Origin: Candidatus Moraniibacteriota bacterium
Lineage (GTDB): Bacteria > Patescibacteriota > Minisyncoccia > Moranbacterales > GCA-2747515
Assembly (NCBI GenBank): GCA_027039165.1
Contig: JALWEZ010000047.1
Location: 1-5,195 of the forward strand
DNA: 5,195 nucleotides
Reading direction: 5' to 3'
The first letter of the stretch is position 1. Each line of letters starts with the position of its first letter. The notes beneath the pieces are model-generated. The model worked only from the letters and a program-made list of their open reading frames with translations. It was not told the DNA's origin and searched no databases. This document shows positions 1 through 5,195 of the stretch, in pieces. A program made the translations under genes and the position numbers.

Positions 1-40
1 ATTCTCCATAGTACACATGATTAATTTATTAACCTTATAT

Positions 41-101
41 ACTAACAGGTATGACATTTCTATTGAACACCTACTATGACATTATCATTGATAACTAACA
101 G
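41..101 (+). repeat. Two pairs of short direct repeats in the leader
   Basis: TATGACATT occurs at 50-58 and 75-83 (25 bp apart), and ACTAACAG occurs at 41-48 and 94-101 (53 bp apart). The copies are exact and all lie in the non-coding stretch before the operon promoter. They could be tandem protein-binding sites or remains of a local duplication. They are too short and too few for a CRISPR array or a tandem repeat family. Function is unknown. Confidence 0.3.
82..94. promoter_or_regulatory. 13-bp palindrome upstream of the -35, possible operator
   Basis: TTATCA-T-TGATAA is a perfect inverted repeat with 6-bp arms and a one-base centre. It sits 8 bp upstream of the predicted -35 at 103, a place where an activator or repressor dimer could bind. 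A second small palindrome, TTTG-T-CAAA (102-110), covers the -35 itself. No regulator gene is in the window, and such short AT-rich palindromes arise by chance, so this is only a candidate site. Confidence 0.25.
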
Positions 102-102
102 T

Positions 103-136
103 TTGTCAAAAGTGAAATTAGAACGTACAATATAAT
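103..136 (+). promoter_or_regulatory. Predicted sigma70-type promoter of the DUF4012-glycosyltransferase operon
   Basis: A -35-like TTGTCA (103-108) lies 17 bp before a -10-like TACAAT (126-131). A perfect TATAAT (131-136) overlaps it by one base but has no good -35 at 16-18 bp. Transcription would start near 138 or 143, giving a leader of only about 17-22 nt before the ATG at 160. The distance from TATAAT to the ATG is 23 nt, exactly as in the promoter before the wzz-like gene at 4158. Visible in the sequence: the hexamers and spacing. Inferred: that they are used. AT-rich sequence produces -10-like words often, so confidence is moderate. Confidence 0.55.
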
Positions 137-159
137 TGTGTGTTTATAAAATTAAATTT

Positions 160-1830
160 ATGAAAAAGATTTTAAAGTGGATATTTAGAGCAGTAATTGT
201 AATAATACTTTTACTAGCTATAACTGCGGGAATGGGGTATTGGTACACAGTTAAACATAAAGATGAAGTCACTCAAAAAGTTATTGATTATGGTTTTTCA
301 AATATAGATAGGTTTATTGAAATAAATCCAAAAATTCATCCTCAAGTAGATGCTTTGGTAAGTATTGCAAGAAATATTATAAAAATTGACGGGGTTACTC
401 GGCGATATCTTGTGCTTTTACAAAACAACATGGAACTTCGCCCTGGAGGTGGTTTCTTGGGTCAATTTGCAACAGTTGAGATATTAAACGGAAAAGTTGT
501 GTCTTGGCAAGTGAGAGATTCTAATCATTTGGACAAAGAAATAAAGGAAGATTTACCAGCGCCAGAGACTTTTGCTAAATGGCTTGGTGTAAAAACTATG
601 AAATTTCGTGATTGTAATTGGGAACTTGATTTCCCAACAAATGCAAAAAATGCTATAAAACTCTACAATCTGGGAAATGACAAAAAAAATTTTGATGGAG
701 TAATAGCACTAAACGGTAGTGTGATGGAAGACTTACTTGAAATAACTGGTCCTATAATTGTGCCAAAATTTGAAAAAGAAGGTGCTTTTGAAGCGGGATC
801 TGCAATGGTCAAACTTGAGGACATTGTAGAGAAACCAGTTTTTCTGCACAAAAAAAGAAAAGCTTGCAGAAAAAAAGAAAAAGAAACTGGTATAGAAGCA
901 GTATGTAATATTGATCCTGAAACAGGAGAAAAAATAAAAAAATTAACTCATGCTGATATAGTTTTCCGCAAAAAAATCCTTCCTTTACTTACAAAAGAAA
1001 TTGGAATTAAATTAATAGGCACAAACGAAGATGCATGGAAAGAGCGTTATGAAAAAATAAAAGCTGTCACTCCAAAACTTTTGAATTTAGTTGTAAATAA
1101 TCTAGGAGATAGAGATTTGCAGATGTGGTTTAAGGATGAAAACTTAGAGCAAATTGTCAAAAAAAATAATTGGGGAACCGTGGCTGACACTTCATGGAAA
1201 GGGGATTATCTAGCTGTAGTTGATGCAAATATAGGCGCTCTTAAGTCTGACTATTATATAAAGAGAAAATTGGAGTATACTGTTGATTTTACTGGAAGTA
1301 GTGCTCAAAAAAATAACCCTAGCGCAGGACGCATGATTAGATATCTAAATCCAAGCGTAAAAAGTGCTGTTTTTACTAATACCTTTAAAACAAAACAACC
1401 TTTAGCTACAATGCGCATGAGTTATGAGCACACTGCTAAGAAAGAAAATTATAGAACAAGTGATTATCATGCTTACACTAGACTCTACACGCCAGAAGGC
1501 ACTAAATGGTATGTGAGAGAATGGTTTTTTGCTCCTAGTGAAAAAGATCAAGTAAATGGAAATAAAAAAATGTATGCGTATAAATTTGATATTTTTATAG
1601 GAGACACACTTCCTACCATGCTTCAGTATACACTTCCAGCAAAAATTAAAGAAAAAGACTATTCTCTAAAAATTCAAAAACAGTCTGGAGTAGAAAAAAT
1701 TCCAACCACAGTCAAAATTATAACAAGTAATGGAGAGGAGCTTAAAACTGAGTTTGATTTGATAAGAGATGTTATAATAAATCTAGTTGATACAGGTAGC
1801 GAAAAAAAATTGATTGTGAAATATATATAA
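160..1830 (+). CDS. DUF4012 domain-containing membrane-anchored protein
   Basis: A protein of 556 aa of unknown biochemical function, in a family (DUF4012) often found beside polysaccharide genes in CPR bacteria and Actinobacteria. Residues about 8-29 (IFRAVIVIILLLA...) form one N-terminal membrane helix after a short Lys-rich start, so the rest is probably extracytoplasmic. Family hallmarks: YLVLLQNNMELRPGGGF at 83-99, FRDCNWELDFP at 149-159, FDGVIALNGSVMEDLLEITGP at about 178-198, and a later DANIGALKSDYYIKR segment near 355-369. The full length and intact C-terminus agree with a complete family member. An unusual Lys-rich insertion with two Cys (236 and 249) lies in the middle. The ATG at 160 is preferred over the in-frame TTG at 136: TTG lies inside the -10 TATAAT, and ATG gives the usual MKK anchor start. 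No Shine-Dalgarno is visible. The stop is one base before the next gene, so translation is probably coupled. Family call is firm; a role in surface-glycan assembly or display is inferred from context. Confidence 0.87.
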   Translation: MKKILKWIFRAVIVIILLLAITAGMGYWYTVKHKDEVTQKVIDYGFSNIDRFIEINPKIHPQVDALVSIARNIIKIDGVTRRYLVLLQNNMELRPGGGFLGQFATVEILNGKVVSWQVRDSNHLDKEIKEDLPAPETFAKWLGVKTMKFRDCNWELDFPTNAKNAIKLYNLGNDKKNFDGVIALNGSVMEDLLEITGPIIVPKFEKEGAFEAGSAMVKLEDIVEKPVFLHKKRKACRKKEKETGIEAVCNIDPETGEKIKKLTHADIVFRKKILPLLTKEIGIKLIGTNEDAWKERYEKIKAVTPKLLNLVVNNLGDRDLQMWFKDENLEQIVKKNNWGTVADTSWKGDYLAVVDANIGALKSDYYIKRKLEYTVDFTGSSAQKNNPSAGRMIRYLNPSVKSAVFTNTFKTKQPLATMRMSYEHTAKKENYRTSDYHAYTRLYTPEGTKWYVREWFFAPSEKDQVNGNKKMYAYKFDIFIGDTLPTMLQYTLPAKIKEKDYSLKIQKQSGVEKIPTTVKIITSNGEELKTEFDLIRDVIINLVDTGSEKKLIVKYI

Positions 1831-1831
1831 T

Positions 1832-3019
1832 ATGAATAGAATTTTCAACAAAGCAGGTAAAGTATGGAGCATGATTTCTCAGAATGTCTTATTTAATTCT
1901 TTTTTTCGGATCATTGGTTTTGTAAAAGTTTTACTTAAACCTACTGGAAAGGGTGATATTCTTATAATAACTAGTGGAGTGGGGGATAGTGCGCTTTACA
2001 GAGGAAGACACGTTGCAGAAGAATTAAATGAACATGGATTTAGAGCAAGAACTACTACTCAAGATAATTTGCGCTTACTCAAAAAAATTAATGAATTCAG
2101 TGTGTTTGTACTTCACAGGGTAACATGCTCTTCAAAAATCCAACAGTTTTTGAAATTAGCAAAACAAAGAGGGAAAACTGTTTTATTTGAAACAGATGAT
2201 TTAACTTTTGATGTAAATCATATAAAAAAATCAAATGCTTATAAAAATATGAATGCGTTGGAAAAATCTCAGTATGATGAAGAGAAAATCAAGTGTTTAT
2301 TTGGAAAAGATAATCAAATAAAATACGCAACTACTACAACAGAAAAGCTAGCGAGTCATTTGAAGAGAAAAAATAAGAGTGTTTTCGTAGTTCCAAATAA
2401 ATTATCAAAACTTGATGTAGAAGTCGCTGATAAAATTTTAAAAGAAAAGAACAAACATGCGGATAATAAAATTATAATAGGTTATTTTAGTGGTTCAGCT
2501 TCGCATGATAGAGATTTTGCTAGTGTTTCTTCAGCTCTTATAAGGATTTTAGAGCAGTATAAACAAGTTAAATTGCTTGTAGCTGGTCCAGTTAATCTTG
2601 GAGATAAGTTTGAGAAATTTTCAAATCGTGTGATACGCACGCCATACGTTGCAAGACACAAACATTTTGAAAATGTTGCAAGTTGTGATATAAATATAGC
2701 TCCACTTGAAATTGGAGATGATTTTTGTGAATCAAAAAGTGAGATAAAATTTAGCGAGGCAGGATTATTGCAAGTTCCAACTGTGGCAAGTGCTACAGAG
2801 GTATTTAGAAAAGCTATTGAAAATGGAAAGAATGGTTTTGTAGCAGAGTCAGAAAGTGAGTGGCACAGTGCACTTAAAAGTTTAGTGGAAAGCAAGGAAT
2901 TGAGAAAATCTGTTGCTTTAGAAGCTAGAAAAACAGTTCTTAGCAAATATTTAACAACTTCAGATGGAAATAGTGAATATTATAATTTTTTAAGACAAAA
3001 AATCGATGGAAATTTTTAA
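1832..3019 (+). CDS. GT-B fold glycosyltransferase, GT4-like
   Basis: A 395-aa protein, probably a nucleotide-sugar-dependent glycosyltransferase acting on the cytoplasmic face of the membrane. The N-terminal half has a Rossmann-like start, ILIITSGVGDSALYRGRH (43-60), with the Arg-containing acceptor-side segment, then VLFETDDLTFD (117-127), a motif common in this GT subfamily. The C-terminal half opens with IIIGYFSGSASHDRDF (214-229), continues with VKLLVAGP (246-253), and carries the donor-site segment NIAPLEIGD...KSEIKFSEAGLLQVPTVAS (288-320), where E309 matches the second Glu of the GT4 EX7E region. E300 or E304 would have to stand for the first Glu, as the spacing is not classical. Residues 11-36 are hydrophobic and amphipathic and may tether the enzyme to the membrane. 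It starts one base after the DUF4012 stop (TAA-T-ATG) without a Shine-Dalgarno, and its 3' end overlaps the next gene by 14 bp. Donor sugar and linkage cannot be told from sequence. Confidence 0.82.
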   Translation: MNRIFNKAGKVWSMISQNVLFNSFFRIIGFVKVLLKPTGKGDILIITSGVGDSALYRGRHVAEELNEHGFRARTTTQDNLRLLKKINEFSVFVLHRVTCSSKIQQFLKLAKQRGKTVLFETDDLTFDVNHIKKSNAYKNMNALEKSQYDEEKIKCLFGKDNQIKYATTTTEKLASHLKRKNKSVFVVPNKLSKLDVEVADKILKEKNKHADNKIIIGYFSGSASHDRDFASVSSALIRILEQYKQVKLLVAGPVNLGDKFEKFSNRVIRTPYVARHKHFENVASCDINIAPLEIGDDFCESKSEIKFSEAGLLQVPTVASATEVFRKAIENGKNGFVAESESEWHSALKSLVESKELRKSVALEARKTVLSKYLTTSDGNSEYYNFLRQKIDGNF

Positions 3020-4106
3020 AAACATCAAACCGTTGGAAAACATTAAAAAAGAAGTAGATACTGCAGTTATAATTGCAAATTGGAATGGAAAAAAGTATTT
3101 AAAAACTTGTTTTAATGCTTTACAAAATCAAAGTGATAAAAATTTTTGCACAATTGTTGTAGACAATGGTTCAGATGACGGTTCCCTAGAATATATTAAA
3201 GAAAATTATCCAGAAATATCGTTGATTGGACTCAAAAAAAACACGGGCTTTGCTTATGCTAATAATGTAGGTATGCAAGTAGCTTTTAGTATGAAGCAAA
3301 TTAAATATGTTATAACGCTTAATAATGATGTTGATTTAGATAAGGATTATATAAAAATATTGAGAAAGCACATAAAAAATGCACCAGAAAATATAGTTGC
3401 GCTACAACCAAAAGTCTTAAATTTCTACAATAAGGATAATATAGATGCAACAGGAGTTCTTACAAGTATAGAAATGAGTGCGCTAAACAGAGGAAAAGAT
3501 GAAAAAGATGAAGGACAATATGATGACAAGGTTAGTATTTTTGGACCTAGTGCGAGTGCTGCAATGTACAAAAGAAGCATGTTAGAAGAGGTTAAATTGT
3601 CAGATGCAGGTTACTTTGACAAGGATTATTTTGCTTATTATGAAGATGTGGATTTAGCATGGCGCTTTCACCTTAGGGGATATGAAGCTCAATTTGTACC
3701 AGATGCAATTGTTTATCATGTTCACAGTGCAACTGGCCAAAATTTCTCACCATTTAAAGCATTTCACATTCACAGAAATCATTACTATAATATCATTAAA
3801 GATGCTCCTTTTTTTGTAATGCTTTTTATTCTTATTGTTTTGATGCCAGTGAGATACATGTTACTTGTACTTAGCGTATTTAGGGGAAGAGGAGCTTCTG
3901 CAAAACTTACTCAAAAAAAGAAAGTTGATAAGAAAGAAAGTATAGTGCACATTGTGCTCAAATCTTGGGGTGAAGTTATAGAACATTTACCAAACTTAGC
4001 TAAAAAAAGAAGAGAGGTTCAGGTTGGGTTTTTTTCGGGGCATAAGATTTATTGTAAAATTTTAGTTAGACACTATGCAAAACTTAAAAAAGTGATATTT
4101 GGCTAA
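3006..4106 (+). CDS. GT2 family glycosyltransferase (rhamnosyltransferase-like) with C-terminal membrane segment
   Basis: A 366-aa inverting family 2 glycosyltransferase that should transfer a sugar from a nucleotide donor to a lipid-linked glycan. All main GT-A motifs are present in order: VIIANWNG (21-28), VVDNGSDDGS (51-60), NTGFAYANN (79-87), LNNDVD (105-110, the metal/nucleotide-binding Asp pair), GPSASAAMYKR (180-190) and YYEDVDLAWR (211-220), where E213/D214 mark the catalytic-base region. VYHVHSATG (236-244) and HIHRNHYYNI (254-263) are typical of the WbbL/RfbF-like branch. A hydrophobic helix at about 268-290 and a very basic tail (291-366) suggest anchoring with the catalytic part inside. 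The ATG at 3006 lies within the last codons of the preceding gene (14-bp overlap, different frame), so coupling by re-initiation is likely. An in-frame TTG at 3033 is a weaker alternative start. The donor (rhamnose or other) is not certain. Confidence 0.94.
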   Translation: MEIFKNIKPLENIKKEVDTAVIIANWNGKKYLKTCFNALQNQSDKNFCTIVVDNGSDDGSLEYIKENYPEISLIGLKKNTGFAYANNVGMQVAFSMKQIKYVITLNNDVDLDKDYIKILRKHIKNAPENIVALQPKVLNFYNKDNIDATGVLTSIEMSALNRGKDEKDEGQYDDKVSIFGPSASAAMYKRSMLEEVKLSDAGYFDKDYFAYYEDVDLAWRFHLRGYEAQFVPDAIVYHVHSATGQNFSPFKAFHIHRNHYYNIIKDAPFFVMLFILIVLMPVRYMLLVLSVFRGRGASAKLTQKKKVDKKESIVHIVLKSWGEVIEHLPNLAKKRREVQVGFFSGHKIYCKILVRHYAKLKKVIFG

Positions 4107-4134
4107 TTGACAAATGTTTTTGTGGTGGTATGAT
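4107..4134 (+). promoter_or_regulatory. Strong predicted extended -10 promoter of the wzz-like gene
   Basis: A consensus -35 TTGACA (4107-4112) begins directly after the stop codon of the GT2 gene. After 16 bp comes TATGAT (4129-4134), preceded by TGg at 4126-4128, the extended -10 element. Transcription would start near 4141, leaving a leader of about 17 nt before the ATG at 4158. This is the best promoter in the window and suggests that the chain-length gene can be expressed apart from the upstream operon. A small inverted repeat (ACAAA 4110-4114, TTTGT 4119-4123) lies across the spacer; its meaning is unclear. Confidence 0.75.
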
Positions 4135-4157
4135 TTTAATATGTTAAAAATAAATTT

Positions 4158-4817
4158 ATGAATAAAAATACGTTAGTAATAGCATTAATTATTGGTATTG
4201 TTTCGGCGGTTGGTTTTGGGTTTTATAAGGAAGCCACAAAAAAAATAATTGTAAGAACTGATTTGCAAATTGTACAACAAACTCCAACTGAAGACTTTTA
4301 TTCTATGTTTAAAGGTTCTGAATACATAGCAAAGGCTATAAAAGAAATGGTTAGCAGTGAGGAATTTATGAATAAAATTCTTAAAAAAGATAAAAATTTA
4401 GGAAAAGTTGTTGTGGCGGGAAGTTTAGAAAAAAAATTAAAAAAATGGAATGAGCTTGTAAAAATAGATGATGTAACGGTTCATGGGAGGTTTAGTGTTT
4501 ATGTGAAGAGTGAAGATTTGGACTTTGCTAAATCATTATCTCTAGAAATTGCAGATACTATAATAAACAACAATAGTATGTATCAAGGAGAAGCTACAAA
4601 AAAGAAAAAGGTGATAGTAGTTAAAAACCAAGAAGGAGATACTATAGATCAATACGAAGAAGATGACGGAAATTATGGTTCCCACATAACAATAAGAGTT
4701 ATAAGCGGACCATATGCTGTGGGTGATAATAAGTTTTTTCCTTTTGTGATAGGAATTGTTGGTTTTATTGGTGTGTTATTTCTGGCTTATTTGCGAAAAG
4801 TTTCTCAATCTCTTTAG
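4158..4817 (+). CDS. Wzz-like polysaccharide chain-length determinant protein (short form)
   Basis: A 219-aa protein with the two-helix layout of Wzz/polysaccharide co-polymerases: helix 1 at about 5-23, an extracytoplasmic domain at about 24-193, and helix 2 at about 195-212 with a short basic cytoplasmic tail. The FYSMFKGSEYIAKAIKEMVSSEEFMNKIL segment (47-75) resembles the start of the periplasmic domain in the short Wzz-like proteins of CPR bacteria. A Pro/Phe-containing stretch (GPYAVGDNKFFPF, 184-196) leads into helix 2, similar in place to the Pro-rich motif of Wzz. It is shorter than typical Wzz (over 300 aa), and has no Walker motifs, so it is not a fused BY-kinase. An acidic patch (YEEDD, 166-170) is present. 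Its own promoter lies at 4107-4134 and no Shine-Dalgarno is seen. The last 17 codons overlap the convergent ligase gene. The Wzz call rests on topology, one motif region and neighbours; it could be another two-helix envelope protein. Confidence 0.72.
   Translation: MNKNTLVIALIIGIVSAVGFGFYKEATKKIIVRTDLQIVQQTPTEDFYSMFKGSEYIAKAIKEMVSSEEFMNKILKKDKNLGKVVVAGSLEKKLKKWNELVKIDDVTVHGRFSVYVKSEDLDFAKSLSLEIADTIINNNSMYQGEATKKKKVIVVKNQEGDTIDQYEEDDGNYGSHITIRVISGPYAVGDNKFFPFVIGIVGFIGVLFLAYLRKVSQSL
4765..4817. other. Convergent 3' overlap of the wzz-like and ligase-like genes
   Basis: Both strands are coding over 53 bp: the + strand codes for the end of helix 2 and the cytoplasmic tail of the Wzz-like protein, and the minus strand codes for the last residues (about EIEKLFANKPEITHQ) of the ligase-like protein, after its final membrane helix. 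No hairpin followed by a T-run is seen at either gene end, though T7 (4822-4828) follows the wzz-like stop. Transcripts from both sides would be complementary here. Confidence 0.8.
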
Positions 4818-5195
4818 ATGATTTTTTTGAAATTGAAAAAGCTCCACCAAGCATTGCCATAAGTACCCATTGTAGCGGTGTGGAACGCAATATATGATCA
4901 CTCAAGCTTGCAAAAGATAAAGCGATAAATAGCAAGCTTAAGACAAAAAATACATTTTTATCTAGCTTGTTTTTTAATTTTGTAATTCTGGAAATAAGTA
5001 TTACAGTAAAAGATATTATATAAAACGCAAACACACTAAGTCCAATAAGTCCATTTTCTACAAAAGATCTCACATATTCATTGTGAGGTTCCAGATCACC
5101 AAATAAGTCACCTCGTATTTCATTTGCAAAATCCATAAAACTTCCAGTACCATTTCCAAACCAAATATCATTATTACTTATAGTATAAAATATAG
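4765..5195 (-). CDS. O-antigen ligase/polymerase-like membrane protein, 3' part only
   Basis: The C-terminal 142 codons of a polytopic membrane protein of the O-antigen ligase (WaaL)/Wzy-like group, which joins or polymerises lipid-linked glycans outside the membrane. The frame is open up to the right edge, so the 5' part is missing. The in-frame Met at 5134-5136 is internal: the codons before it read NDIWFGNGTGSF, the GxGxGxF-like motif of this family. Then comes PHNEYVRSFVENGLIGL (first residue near 5086), with the conserved extracytoplasmic His, and three hydrophobic stretches (GLIGLSVFAFYIISFTVIL, VFFVLSLLFIALSFA, WVLMAMLGGAF). A Lys-rich, non-hydrophobic tail ends at TAA 4765-4767. It converges on the wzz-like gene and overlaps its 3' end by 53 bp. 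Ligase and polymerase cannot be separated from this fragment. Wzz partners functionally with Wzy, so a polymerase is quite possible. Confidence 0.82.
   Translation of the reverse strand, partial: IFYTISNNDIWFGNGTGSFMDFANEIRGDLFGDLEPHNEYVRSFVENGLIGLSVFAFYIISFTVILISRITKLKNKLDKNVFFVLSLLFIALSFASLSDHILRSTPLQWVLMAMLGGAFSISKKSSKEIEKLFANKPEITHQ

Noticed and set aside
1..18. Divergent gene on the minus strand starting at ATG 16-18 (MCTMEN...)
   Set aside because: Only six codons are in the window, with a weak -35/-10 candidate (TTCAAT, TAGTAT on the minus strand at 62-67 and 39-44). Too little to support.
2..79. Open + frame from the left edge, ending in IEHLL and TGA at 77-79, as the end of an upstream gene
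   Set aside because: Only 25 sense codons with no recognisable motif. A frame this long is not rare by chance, and it runs through the repeats and close to the promoter. It remains possible.
41..101. CRISPR-like repeats in the leader
   Set aside because: Units of 8-9 bp in two copies each with unequal spacing do not form an array, and no cas gene is near.
136..159. In-frame TTG at 136 as the start of the DUF4012 gene
   Set aside because: It lies inside the predicted -10 TATAAT and would add only MCVYKIKF before the natural MKK-anchor start at 160.
663..851. Minus-strand open frame of 62 codons
   Set aside because: It lies fully inside the DUF4012 coding region, which has clear family motifs there, and shows no recognisable protein features.
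2482..2946. Minus-strand open frame of 154 codons
   Set aside because: It is opposite the conserved C-terminal half of the GT4-like gene. Its Ser/Leu-rich composition is what the complement of an A-rich coding strand gives.
3033..3035. TTG at 3033 as the start of the GT2 gene
   Set aside because: It would avoid the 14-bp overlap, but ATG 3006 is the stronger codon and short overlaps are common in such compact operons.
4800..4830. Intrinsic terminator after the wzz-like gene (T7 at 4822-4828)
   Set aside because: The only stem before the T-run is about 4 bp of A/T-rich pairing. The T-run is explained as Lys codons of the minus-strand gene.
5134..5136. Met at 5134-5136 as the true start of the ligase-like gene
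   Set aside because: The same frame stays open to the window edge and codes for the family motif FGNGTGSF directly before this Met, so it is internal.
160..5195. Alternative genetic code (TGA as Gly or Trp)
   Set aside because: All genes reach family-like lengths without in-frame TGA, Gly and Trp use GGN and TGG only, and the stops are TAA or TAG.

Overview
The window looks like part of a cell-surface polysaccharide locus from an AT-rich bacterium with a compact genome, most likely a member of the Candidatus Patescibacteria (CPR, perhaps Parcubacteria-like). This assignment is an inference. It rests on a DUF4012 protein in an A-rich, Lys/Ile-rich coding context (Actinobacteria, the other common home of DUF4012, are usually GC-rich), a very short Wzz-like protein of a type known from CPR surface-glycan loci, tight or overlapping gene junctions, and no recognisable Shine-Dalgarno sequence before any of the four visible starts. 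The standard code fits: all genes end in TAA or TAG, and Gly and Trp use GGN and TGG only.

Layout. Positions 1-135 are a leader with a plausible sigma70-type promoter, a 13-bp palindrome and short direct repeats. Three genes on the + strand then follow almost without gaps: a membrane-anchored DUF4012 protein (160-1830), a GT-B (GT4-like) glycosyltransferase (1832-3019) and a GT2 glycosyltransferase with a C-terminal membrane segment (3006-4106). The 51-bp gap after the third gene holds a near-consensus extended -10 promoter (4107-4134) that drives a Wzz-like chain-length regulator (4158-4817). On the minus strand, the 3' part of an O-antigen ligase/polymerase-like membrane protein runs in from the right edge and ends at 4765, overlapping the wzz-like gene tail-to-tail by 53 bp.

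How they fit together (inference from families and context): the two glycosyltransferases would build a lipid-linked oligosaccharide on the cytoplasmic face of the membrane. The ligase/polymerase-like protein would join or transfer the flipped units outside, and the Wzz-like protein would set chain length. The DUF4012 protein has an N-terminal anchor and a large extracytoplasmic domain of unknown function, so it is a candidate for a late step such as glycan attachment, display or scaffolding. No flippase, initiating phosphoglycosyltransferase or sugar-nucleotide gene is in the window.

The most interesting points are the DUF4012 partner, the two promoters with the same 23-nt distance and nearly the same sequence before the start codon, possible mini-ORFs ending in ATGA overlaps, and the convergent 53-bp overlap. 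I saw no RNA gene, mobile element, CRISPR array or convincing terminator.
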